Shown in pieces: positions 45,190 to 55,982 of a stretch of DNA of 64,000 nt. The position numbers and the translations under genes are program-made. Below the pieces are notes generated by a model. That model saw nothing but the letters and a program-made list of their open reading frames with translations, had not been told where the DNA came from and made no database searches. Within the stretch, counting starts at the first letter, position 1. The number at the start of each line of letters is the position of its first letter. The stretch is from Anaspis maculata (taxonomy: Eukaryota > Arthropoda > Insecta > Coleoptera > Scraptiidae): assembly GCA_949128115.1 (NCBI GenBank), contig OX421967.1, positions 60,648,855 to 60,712,854 on the forward strand, read 5' to 3'.

Positions 45190-47990
45190 TTCGGGACTCT
45201 GGTTGGTCGATTTGTGTTTTTTGTCCCCCAATTGGCACTCTTGTGTTTACTTGTGGTTTTTCGGAACTAGCAAGCCTTATGCCCACTTGTGTCTTATGCT
45301 GTTGGGTCCCAATGCCCTCAGTTGTGTCTTGCTGCATAACTAAAAGTCACAGTGGGGGTTATGAGCCCCCTGCTTTTGTCTTCGTGTTGTTTTCAGAACT
45401 GTACTGGAGCCACTTTGCTTCTCCATAACTACCTAGTGTTGTTAAGAACCCTGATAACCCACTCGATGACCTCCTTGTGTTTTCATGTGAAGCTCTAATT
45501 CTATCAAGCCCCCTTGTATCTTCTTGTGCTTTAGAACCCTGCCGGCCCCCATTCTTTCTTGCTGGGTCAGTCTGGACCTGTTGAGTGCATATGTCCTTAT
45601 CTAAGTAGATTGTATAATATGAGCTGAGCACCCCCACTGTCCTTCCAGGTAGCTTGGGCGAACCCCTCACGGGATCTTACTGTATTCGCAATGTTTTGTG
45701 TGTGCTGTGCACCGCAGACGAAAGATAACCACTCACCAGGCAAGATGTGCCCTTCTGCTAATAAATTGTTATTCAGTTGTTACTATACCAATCGAAGAGT
45801 TTGATTAACCCCCCCGTGGGTGAAACCCCACAGGACCCGAATGGGCCATGTGTCTATGGTGACGCTTCCAGCCCAGCGATGAGCTCCATTTTGTTTTCTC
45901 ATGTCTTGGAGTCCTAGCGGCCCTCATTATGTACCAATGCCCCTTCGTGTCTTCATGTGGTTGTTGTGTGGACTCCTGATGAATTCTCTTGTATCTCCTG
46001 ATGTTTTCAGTCCTATATGGCGGCCCCATCATGCCTTGCTTTGTCAATCGGAGCTCAAATAGACCGTTTTGTGTCTTTATGTGTCATTTCGACAATGGGC
46101 CGTTTCATGTTTCCTGTGGTTTTCGGAAATAGCGAGCCTCCTTTTGCTCAATTTTCTCATGTTTTGAAGCTCTAGCTACCCATTATGTCTTGTTGTGTCA
46201 ATCGGAGCCCCTCTTTTTCTTCATGTATCGTTTTGTGCCCCGATGACCCTCTTGTATTTTCTTGACGGTTTCGGAGCACTACCTGGCCCCTTCGTATGTT
46301 TTTTCACTTTGAAGCCTTACCGGCTCGCTATGTGTCCTTTAGTGTCGTTTTGAGCCTCAATGAACCTCCCTCTTGTGTCTTCATGTTGCTTTCGGAATTC
46401 TCCTCTTGCATCTCCATAATGTTGTGTGGAACCGTGATGGGCTCCCTTGTATCTACTTGTGTTTTCATTTCTAGCGGCCCCTGTTGTGTATTACTTTATC
46501 AAACGGAGCACCAGTGAATCTCTTCGTGTCTTGATGTGTCGTTTCGACTCCCGATGAGCCCCCTTTTCTCTTTTCCTCCCTATGTTTTCTTAGTCTGTTT
46601 TGTCAAAGTCCCTAGCACACGTCGTCCGGCGGCGTCAAGTTGCCCCGTCGTCAAGTTTGTCGAAGCAGGACAGCTTGACGCCGGCCATCTTGACGTGGGA
46701 CGCCTTGACGCCAAGACAACCTGACGCGGCGTGGGGACAGCTGACGCGAAACAAAATGATGCTAGGGGCTATGATTGAGAGGATCCCTGTTGATCAATTT
46801 TTGTCTTGATGTACACTTTGGAGTCCCGATGAGCCCCTTTTAGAACTCTATAGAGCCACATTCTATCTCCTCAGATTTTGTAATTCAAGTGTCGTTTCGA
46901 GCCCCGATGTGCCTCTTGTGTTTTTTTTAAGTTGTTCAGAGCTCTATTGTGCCCCCTTGTGTCTTTCTATGTTTTGGAACTCGGGCGGCCCCTATTTTGT
47001 CTAGGTAATTCTAAATTCCAGTGGATCCTCTTGTGTATTTATGTATGTCGTTTTGAGCCCCGATGAGCCCCCCAGTGTGTTCATGTTGCTTTCGGAATCC
47101 TAATATCTACCCTTCATGCCTTCATATGGTGTTGTAAGCATACCCTTATTCAACGCCCAGCTGGATAGTGTTATTGTTGTTGATAGGACCCTCTTGTGTC
47201 CTCGCAATCTCGTTTCAAGCCCTGATTAGCGTCTCATAATTCTCGCGGCTTCCAAAAGGCCTTCAGGAATTTTCAGTGTCTTCTTTCATTGTTGAACGCC
47301 CCACTGGCCCCCTTGTTTCTTCAATGTCGTTTGAAGCCCATTAGAAGCCTATCGGTTCCTTTTTTGTCCTCATGTGAAATTCAAATTCCATTGTGTTTTT
47401 TTTGTGGCTCTCAGAATTTCGGTAGGCCCCCTTGGGTTATCGGAAGCCCTACTGGCCTCTTTATGTCTTCAATGCCGTTGAGACTTCTCACCACTTTTTC
47501 GCAGCTTTAGCCTAAACAGCTTTGCGCCTTCATGTGACAATGTGACATTCGGAACTCGATCGGGTGCCTGGTGTGTCCTCAACCTCAAGTGCCGTTTGGA
47601 GCCCTGGTGAGCTTCTCTATGTTTTTTCACCATTCTAGGATTTCCGTAAGCCCCCTTTTCACCTTCTTGTATTACACAGAGCACTGTTGAGCCCCCTTGT
47701 GCCTTCAATGTCATTTGAATCCCTGCTGAACCCCCTTGCATTTTTCCGTGGCTTCCGGAGCTTTAGCAAGCAATCGAAAGCACTCTTGTGTTTTCTTTTG
47801 GTATTCGAAGCCCTACTTGGTCCACTTGTATCCTCATGTGTGGTTTGGACGCCCAATGAGCCCCCTTATCTTTTTCCATGGCTCTCAGAGTCCCGAAAAG
47901 TCCCTTTTTTCTGTTTGTGTTGTTCATAGCCTCATTGAACCCCGTTGTTTTTCCAATAATTGTGTATGAACCCCTGCTGATCCCCTCGCA
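45190..47990. repeat. Degenerate array with CTTGTGTCTTCATGTG / GAGCCCCGATGAGCC motifs
   Basis: Over about 2.8 kb, phrases of the type CCCCCTTGTGTCTTCATGTG, then TTTCGGA or TTTGGAGCCC, recur at irregular spacing (about 40-60 bp). Copies include 46364-46388, 46447-46470, 46951-46970 and 47084-47100. The strand is pyrimidine-biased. Open frames here are not convincing genes. Confidence 0.7.
46626..46760. repeat. Second CTTGACGC cluster
   Basis: It begins with inverted units (GCGTCAAGTTGCC, CGTCAAGTTTGTC) and continues with direct units AGCTTGACGCCGGCC, ATCTTGACGTGGGAC, GCCTTGACGCCAAGAC and CAACCTGACGCGGCG. It shares the GCCGGCCATCTTGACG phrase with the first cluster. Confidence 0.8.
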
Positions 47991-48790
47991 TTTTTTTCAA
48001 ATTTACTTTCAATAAGCACCATTGTGCCTTCGCAAAAAGAACATGATGTGAAATATGTAATACCAACCTGTTTTTTTGCGAAAAGAGTGCCGTGGGCGAA
48101 CTGCTCACAAATGGCGTGGATACATCGTGCTTGACGTTGGATTTACAAAAGCCGAGTTCCCTTGGATACAAGGTTTTAACTATCTTATTCTTTCTATGAA
48201 GAACTACCATAACGACGGCTGGAGACGCACTAGACCGGTAGATGCGCTCACTCCAATAGCGTTACAAGGGTCGGAACGAAAATTGAAATTGTTCTCTACA
48301 AAGGAGTTCTCGACTTCCGTAAGAAGACGGAACAACAGGTCAGTCAACTACCGCTAGTGCATCGATGGTCACTCCGGCAGGTGCGTGTCCATCGCGTGAA
48401 GTCAGCGAATTACGATGGACAAAAGCCATAGACAACCTACAAGAAACAGCATCTGACCAGCGGAACCGTTACTGGATGTTTCTTCGGAATGCTGAAGGAC
48501 TGCTTGCAAGCTTGCATCTACTCGGATATGACACTCTTTCGAAATTGACAGTTCCTGGGAGCAAACCAAGTTGAAAAGTTCGGGACAAAGCGACAGTGCT
48601 ACCTCGTCATCCCCATCAGAACTCTTCATTTGCCTTTGACCCGGTGAAGGTAGAGCTGGCTCCCAAATCGCTTGTACCTTTTTGGGGATGAACCCCAATT
48701 CCTCAGGCCTTGCTACAGGTCAGGGCAATCTCTATTGAAATTTCACAGGGCTGAAACACAGCTGCGGTTCAAAAGTCACTATCAGTGAGA
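47991..48790. other. Single-copy spacer; no gene recognised
   Basis: Plus-strand frames at 48076-48357 and 48365-48574 are open but resemble nothing I know, and 48402-48698 is open on the other strand. Similarity to the duplicated units resumes near 48793 (GCCTGCTGGCGAAAAAAGAA). Confidence 0.5.
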
Positions 48791-49298
48791 ACATTCTGCT
48801 ATTGGCCTGCTGGCGAAAAAAGAAGAGCAGACCTCAATGGACAAAGAGCACAGGAAAAGAATGGAGAATGGTCTGTTGCGAGAAGAATTGAAAATTCCAG
48901 ATGGAAAGCAGGAGGTTTTGCAATTCGTGCTTCTCCAGAATTGAGTGCGAATGAGTTCCAGAGAGAGGTTTGCATTGCTGGAAGACTCTTGAATCCAACA
49001 AGACGCCGGCAGAGGGGCGAGAAAGGTTCTACGGTTTGTTCCTGTTAGTATGGGACTGGGGAGGATATGGTGGTTAATAGAGCGATTGCGGCTGAACTGA
49101 AAACATCTTGGGCTGTTTTTTTTTTAATTCAAATTTCATTTTACAACAGTTTGAACAAAACAATAAATATGAACAAAAAAGACTTTACAACATCAATTAT
49201 TACTGCAGCATAGCTAGACTTCGTCAAGGATATCGCCAGCATCTCACATTTGAGTGAAGTTGCTATGTGTCATTTCCCTCAAAAATTTCCTAAAATGC
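48791..49298. other. Duplicated 3' flank of zinc-finger gene H, shortened
   Basis: Begins inside the segment corresponding to 4690 in unit 1; the upstream CACCCTGTATA part is absent. Here the plus-strand frame 48785-49048 is open for 87 codons without the stops seen in the sister copies, which hints that this segment once coded. The AATAAA at the usual minus-strand site reads AATGAAA. Confidence 0.5.
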
Positions 49299-50658
49299 TT
49301 AATCTCGTTCGTTCGTATTGGCATGTTCCAGATAGTGCTTTTTCAAATTACCTTTATGTTTAGTTTTGAACGAGCATTTGTGGCATGTGTACCAATTGAC
49401 TTCTTCACTGGGAGCATGTGTTAACATGTGCTTTTTCAAATTGTTTCTAAGTTTAGTTTTAAACAAGCATTCATTGCATATGAACCAATCAATTTCGTCA
49501 CTGGAAGCATGTGTTAACATGTGCTGTTTCAAATTGCTGTTTTGCTTCTTCGTTTGGTAGGAACATTGATCGCATTTTTGCCATTCAATTTCTTCATTGG
49601 GAGCATGTGTTAACATGTGGTGCTTCAAATCGCTTTTACGTTTAGTTTTGATCAAGCATTTATCGCATTTGTACCAATCAATTTCTTCACTGGGAACATG
49701 TGTTAACATGTGGTGCTTCAAACTGCCTTTACGTATAGTTTTGAACAAGCATTCATTGCATTTGTACCAATCAATTTCCTCTCTGGGAGCATGTACTAAC
49801 ATGTGGTCCTTCAAATTGCTTTTACGTTTTGCTTTGAACAAGCATTCATCGCATCTATACCAATTAATTTCTTCACTGGGAGCATGTGTTAACATGTGCC
49901 GTTTCAAATGGTTCCTTCTCTTAGCTCGGAAGGAGCATTTGTCACAGCTGTGCCATTTGATATGATCCGGATCACCATGTTTCAGCGAGTGTATTTTCAA
50001 ATAGCCTTTGTGTTTAGTTTTAAACGCAAAATTTCCACAATTGTACCAGACGATATCTTCAATAGCAGCGTGTTGCGTCATAACATGCCGCTGCAGTGAT
50101 CCTTTGTTTTTGCTTTTGAAGTTGCACATCGCGCAATCATATGGAATCGACGACACTGCAGCACAACGGTTGAAATTTCTTTCCGATTTGATCGGCCGGG
50201 AAGCATCTTGGCATCTCACTTCTGTAACTCTTTCCACCATTTCACAGCAGTCGTAATGCTTTGCAGCAGACAGGATAGAGAACGCTTTGAATTTGCAACC
50301 CGGAAAGCATCCGAACTGTTCACAATAACCGTCATTTTGATGGACCGTCCCGTCCCCGTTGACCTTGAGTTTGTGTTCTCGAACGCAATGTTCGTATACA
50401 TCGAGTTGATGAAAACTTTTAAATTTGCACGCATCGCAACAGTGGAGCTGTGGTTCGAAGATTGCGTGGAACAATTCCGCTTGGTAAACCGTTTCGTGTT
50501 GTCTTCGAACGTGATGTTCAAGTTGAAAATTCCATTGGGTTTCATAGGGACATTGTGGACATCCGAGCATTGCTGCCGTCTCCGCTTGGTTTGACCTGCA
50601 TTTGTAATTGATATGTTAGTGTCAAATACATAAAAATGTATAGGTACGCAACTTACAT
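49299..50658 (-). CDS. Zinc-finger gene H: C2H2 protein, 432 aa, two exons
   Basis: Exon 2 is 49299-50595; intron 50596-50656 (61 bp, acceptor AAATGCAG); split-start AT 50657-50658. The protein begins MSNQAETAAMLGCPQCP. It has three N-terminal variant fingers and nine tandem repeats in the same order as gene C, ending TNERD. The second tandem finger has lost a zinc ligand: it reads YNCGNFAFKTKHKGYLKIH, with Phe in place of the second Cys, so it probably does not fold as a zinc finger. No divergent partner is present. Probable nuclear DNA-binding protein. Confidence 0.86.
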
Positions 50659-51250
50659 GATAGATATATCGAATTTTTTGAGTTAATCTTCAAAGTTTAT
50701 AAGAAGCTCAGTTTCGAGTTAGGTTTTGTTGATTCGCACTGGGGAGGTACCGCTTCACCTATCTACATTAGAAACGATTCACGATGATGGGATAGAACTG
50801 ATAAAATAATATAAGTACAAAAGGGCAACGCACGTCTTTATGTATAGTCGCGCTTGGAGTTGGGTGAGATATAAATCGAGCGCCCCCTCTCGTTGCACGA
50901 GTGTACCAGTCTTCTCCGGTTTAAGTCCTAGTCAGTCTGCGCAATGTTCCAAACGCAACGTTCGGACGAGACAGTTCACATCAAGTACAAGAAGGCGTCA
51001 AGCTTACCATGCTTAACTAGAAAATTGTTGACATTTCTGACTTGATTTTCGCTTGGATCAAGTCAATTCGATCAGGATTTCAGGGTAGAATACGTTCCTA
51101 CGCTACGCGTTCTCCAAGTCCTTCCAGGCGTATTTTGTGTGTCAATTTGGCGAAAATTCCAACAAATTGCAACAATTATGGAATAATTATACTAAACGTC
51201 GATTAAAAATGAGTGTCATCTCTCGGGCGGCCATGAAATTTGACATTTGG
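50659..51250 (-). promoter_or_regulatory. Leader and upstream region of gene H
   Basis: The promoter-like block at 50831-50918 (minus strand ACGAGAGGGGGCGCTCG, then ACTATACATAAAGACG) sits about 170 bp from the CAT|GTAAGT donor. 50930-51240 is homologous to 57430-57740 upstream of gene I (AACGCAACGTTCGGACGAG in both). Confidence 0.55.
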
Positions 51251-51717
51251 TTTCAAAATAATTTATCCATCAAATCAAATCGAGCTCATCATCACAGGCT
51301 ATCTCATTACCAACATGAGATCTGTGGCTTTTGTTTTGATTCGATTTGTAAACTCGTAACCTATTTCTATTTTCATTACTGAAGTACGTTCCAAAACCCT
51401 ACTCAAGCACCCCATTTGGGGTGTAACGTGTAATTGTGACGTCACTCCTTTTGTTCCAAGTTTTGGAACGAGATCGGGTTGTGTCGTTTTGTCATCACAG
51501 TCAATTTGGCGCCATCTTGCCATTGTATATTAAAATTATCTTGCTTGAAGAAAGTATTTAGTTTACTTTCCAAATGAGTGAAATAATTCGGAAATGGTTT
51601 TTGTCAGAACTAATTCGATGAAGATGAAAAAAATTGAAAAAAAAATTGCTTTCACCCTGTACGTAGAATACCAGCGGCTATGGATGGGTACATTTTACAC
51701 ATGTTCGCATAAGAGGC
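51251..51717. other. AT-rich spacer; nothing recognised
   Basis: No supported gene. It holds a CACCCTGTA end near 51654 and GGGTGTAACGTG near 51420. Confidence 0.4.
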
Positions 51718-52615
51718 TATACAGGGTGTCCGTTTTTCGAGGCTAAGCATGGGTATCTCGCTTATCTTGAGAGATACAAAGTCGGTTAAATTAGGAAAAA
51801 GTTGCGCATTTTCATGACGATCAATGATCCAAAAAGAAATTTGACGTCACAATCTTAGTTTTTGAGATATCGTAAAAAAACAGGAATTTGAATTTTTGTT
51901 CCTATTTCTTATTCAAAAAACGGTTAAAGGTGGCCTTTTCTAATCTAAACATTGTCGGGCACTTTTTCAAGGGGAATTCAAAGCTGCCAAAATCTTCATT
52001 CTAGCTTTCAAAGCAACCGAGATACGACATTCAACTTTTTTCTCTTATGGGCGCCATATTGGATTTTGATGTGCCAACTTCAAACTTAGTGATTACAACG
52101 ATGTGCCACATGTCACTGTTAAGAATAAATGTTTAACATTAACGTTTTTTTTTATTATCGGTGCTGATTTTGTTTCCAAAGCACTCTTTGAAAAATAAGA
52201 AGAAAATCTTTTACTCAAAAGCTTGAGTTCAACAGTGACATGTGACACATTGTTGTAACCATTAAAAAATATCGTATTCAAAAATGTCAAAATTCAATAT
52301 GACGCTCATAAGAGAAAAAAAAGTTGAATGTCATATCTCGGTTGTTTTGAAAGCTAGAATGAAGATTTTGACAACATGGAATTTCCCTTGGAAAAGTGCG
52401 CCCACAATGTCTTAATTAGAAAAGACTTTCAACCGTTTTTCAAATAAAAAAGGAGAACAAAAATTACCAATTTCTGTTTTTTCTCGATATCTCGAAAACT
52501 AAAACTGACAAGTCAAATATCTTTTTGGATCATTGATCGTCATGAAAACTCGCAACTTTTTTTTAATTTAACCGACTCTGTATCTCTGAAGATAAGCGAG
52601 ATACCAATGCTTAGC
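51718..52615. mobile_element. Foldback element type 1, most complete copy
   Basis: Starts TATACAGGGTGTCCGTTTTT and is palindromic to TAAGCGAGATACCAATGCTTA. It lacks only the last about 20 bp (CTCGAAAAACGGACACCCTG), replaced by the neighbouring foldback element. It provides the reference for the fragments at 2024, 15770 and 27852. Confidence 0.85.
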
Positions 52616-52622
52616 CCGCCTA

Positions 52623-53725
52623 GTCTTATGCCTGTATTTTTGTTTTTCAATTGTGTGGCAGTGCTACCAACTAAAAATTAAAAACTAAAAAAAATTGCAT
52701 TTGCACAGTTTTCTTGGAAAAATCGTAGCGGCCTTGCTTTTCGAAACTAAGAGATGAAACTTGACATGGTGATAGTCAAGTCAAAGACCAATATCCCAAT
52801 GTCAAAAAATTGGGATTTCTTGATACAGGGCGTTCACAAAAAAACATCAAACTTCATAATTTTCAAAGTATCATAACTCATTTTTTTTAAGCGGCATTCC
52901 CATAATTTTTTAACGTTATCTGATAGCTTTTTTTATACTCATTCATTTTTACAAGGGGTACCCTACCCTTAAACTTTATTTTATTCGAAATAATCGGAAA
53001 TTTCCACAAAATTTGCTGTTTTTTTGTTTTTTTTTCAAAAATTGAGTTTGCCGTGATGAATGACAAGTGAGTCAAATAGTACTTAGCTGTCAGTAAGGCA
53101 GTCTGAATACTGTCAAACAAAAGAAATGGCTTCAACGCAAAAAGAAAACAAAGTGGGATCCTGGATATCTGGATTATTACCAGAATATCATTTCAATCAT
53201 TTCCTCTCGCGTAAAGTCATTTTTCTTTGTTCGACATTATTCAGACTGACTAACTCAGAGTTGCGTACTATTTGGCTTGTCTGTCATTCATCACGGCCAA
53301 CTCAATTTGTGAAATTCAAAAAAAAAAACACAAATTTTGTGAAAATTTCTGATTATCTCGGATAAAATGAAGTTTAAGGTTAGGGTACCCCTAGTTAAAA
53401 TGAAAGAGGATAAAAAAAGCTATCAGATAACTTTATGAAATTGGGGGCATGCTATTTGAAAAAAATGAGTTATGATACTTTGAAAACTATGAAGTTTGAT
53501 GTTTTTTTTGTAAACTCCCTGTATTAATAAGTCTCAATTTCTTGACATTGAAAAATTGGTCTTTGACTTGACTATCACCATGTCAAGTTTAATCTCTTAG
53601 TTGCAAAAAGCAAGGCCGCTACGATTTTTCTGAGGAAGCTGTGAAAATGCGATTTTTTTTTAGTTTCTAATTTTTGGTTGGTAGCACTACCACACAATTG
53701 AAAAACGAAAATGCAGGCATAAGAC
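52623..53725. mobile_element. 1.1-kb foldback element with GTCTTATGCCTG ends
   Basis: GTCTTATGCCTG at 52623 and its reverse complement CAGGCATAAGAC ending 53725. Arms include GAAACTTGACATGGTGATAG and, inward, GATGAATGACAAG against its partner near 53280. The unpaired loop (about 53120-53215) carries an ATG reading MASTQKENKVGSWISG, which I cannot assign. Confidence 0.8.
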
Positions 53726-54642
53726 AGTTGAAAAAGTTGAACATGTATCTGAAGGGCTGTATCTCTGTTATTAGGCATTTCTCAAATATGTTCTCTGGAG
53801 AAAGTCCCCTTCATTTTTCATTCTCTATCGATCCTTGAATTTAATGACATAAAAGTCGGACCATACATCTGTATAATTGAAAATACGAAATCAAAGTAGA
53901 AAGTAAAATTTGGATGATATTCTTCAGTTTTTTAAAAATATTTAAGGAACGCTTCGGTTTGTTGTGTCTTCACATGCATTGAATGAAACATCATTTCCTC
54001 AATTTTGTTCCCTTCATCTAAAATCTTGGTTTTTGGAATGAACGAAAACAAAAATATTCCTCTTTCACCCTGTATATAGCTCCGGCACTGTTGACGCTGT
54101 TGGGTTCCGTTCTCAACCAGTTCATGTGGATATGATCAACAAATATGCCAATCGGCATTTTCCAATGACGAAGCTGAAGGTCTTTGGCACAATATTTTCT
54201 ATATTATTCCGGAACCTGTTCACCCTGTAATAGTTTTCATCACACATAAGTGACCTTCCGAGTTACTTTCCAATAATCCGTTGGAATTTTTTATTTAGCA
54301 TTTTTATTACAGATTATATCGACAAAAAACGATTAGGGTTGTCAAAAAAGGGCCTCCCTGACCCCCCACGTTGCAAAATTGCTTGGCAGCACTTCTCAAA
54401 TGATAGATGAAGGCTTTTTGAACATGCCTGCAAAAAATTGTTCCGCAGTCATAAAATGCATAGTTATAACCCTAGTCCACCGGACTAACTGGCTTGCTGG
54501 CGAAAAGAGAAGAGCAGACCTTGAGGGACAGAGAGCGCAGGGGAAGATTGGAGAATGGTCTGTTGCGAAGAGAATTGAGAAGTCCAGATAAAAAGCAAAA
54601 AGTTTTGCATTTCGTGCTTTCCAAGGAATATGTGCGAATGAG
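53726..54642. other. Duplicated 3' flank of gene I (distal part)
   Basis: 53745-53870 is the right end of foldback type 2 (lacking its terminal CCCTGTATA). 53880-54642 matches 4086-4845, with a deletion near 53955. Ends at the left target duplication of the retrotransposon. Confidence 0.65.
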
Positions 54643-55627
54643 AAACTTTGCTCAGAAACAATCCAACACCAAAATATCTTGGCATCACTCTTGACAGAAC
54701 CCTTACGTACAGCTATCATCTGTCTAATGTAGCAGCTAAAGCACGAACGAGGAATAACATACTCCAGAAGCTATGTGGTACAACATGGGGTGCCTCAGCA
54801 GACACACTCAGATGTTCGGCAATGAGTTTGGTTTACAGTGCCGCAGAATACGGAGCTCCAGTCTGGCTGAACAGCCATCACGTGCACAAAATCGACACCG
54901 TACTCAATAGTGCAATGCGCATTATCACGGGATGCATTAAATCTACACCGACTTACTGGCTCCCCACACTTAGCCATATTGCGCCTCCCTTTCTCCGAAG
55001 ACAAGCTGCTTTATTTCGTCAATTCGGAAAGGTGATGGAAAACGGACATCTACCTATACACGAAGATATTGTCGCCGCGTCTTCAACTCGATTAAAATCG
55101 CGTAGACCACCCATCAAATCGGCCAATCAACTTCGCGTTGAAAACTTCAATATAATACATAAGTGGGAGGAATTATGGAGTCGGACAACAACCCAAGATG
55201 TGAACTTATATTTACCAGTCGACCAGAAGCCGAGTGGATTCGACCTTCCAAGGAAAATCTGGAAGACTGCGAACCGAATTAGATGCAACCACGGTAGAAC
55301 CGCCGACTTTTTGTATAAATGTGGTAAAGTTCAATCTGGACACTGTGACTGTGGAAATCCACGTCAAACTGTCGTGCACATTGTTCAGGAGTGCGAACGA
55401 AGGGCATACCCTGGCAATTTCTCGGACTTTTACACCCTTTCCAAAGATACAGTCACTTGGATTGAAAACTTGGACATCGGGATCTGATTAATTATTTCTT
55501 TTTATTTATTTATTTATTTACTTTTTTATATACTCGTTATATTAAGTACTTTCTATTACTATTATTATAGTACCTCTCGAGGTACCTCTTGTCTGTAGCA
55601 TGTATGCCATACGCTAAATAAATAATA
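54643..55627 (+). mobile_element. 5'-truncated non-LTR retrotransposon
   Basis: 985 bp flanked by the 13-bp duplication ATGTGCGAATGAG (54630-54642 and 55628-55640). It carries the C-terminal part of a reverse transcriptase frame and a 3' end TAAATAAATAATA. Sister units show the uninterrupted target GTGCGAATGAGGTCCAG (4845, 20370, 32239). 5' truncation and long, variable-length target duplications are typical of target-primed reverse transcription (established). Confidence 0.92.
54648..55487 (+). pseudogene. Non-LTR reverse transcriptase, C-terminal fragment
   Basis: About 279 codons are open to the stop. The start is missing: the frame enters at the element's truncated 5' end. PKYLGITLDRTLTY is the conserved post-palm block of Jockey/I-group RTs. 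It is followed by a thumb-like AAEYGAPVWLNS segment, a WLPTLSHIAPP block, and a C-terminal C-x-C-x8-H-x4-C knuckle (CDCGNPRQTVVHIVQEC). The catalytic FADD-type motif and the endonuclease lie upstream and are absent, so it cannot mobilise itself. The clade is not resolved beyond Jockey/I-like. Confidence 0.85.
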
Positions 55628-55640
55628 ATGTGCGAATGAG

Positions 55641-55982
55641 GTCCAGAGAGAGGTTCGCATTGCTGGAAGACTCTTGAATCCAACAAGACGCCGGCAGAGG
55701 GGCGAGAGAGGTTCTACGGTTTGTTCCTGTCAGTATGGGACTGGGGAGGATATGGTGGTTGATAGAGCGATTGTAGCTGAACAGGAATCATCTTGGGCTG
55801 TTTTTTTTTAATTAAAATTTCATTTTTCAACAGTTTGATCAAAACAATAAATTCGGACCAAAAAAACTTTACAACATCAATTATTACTGCAGCATAGCTA
55901 GTTTTCGTCAAGGATATCGCCAGCATCTCACATTTGAGTGAAGTTGCTATGTGTCATTCCCCACAAGAATTTCCCAAAATGC
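55641..55982. other. Duplicated 3' flank of gene I (proximal part)
   Basis: Matches 4845-5192, starting right after the retrotransposon's right target duplication. No gene. Confidence 0.65.
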
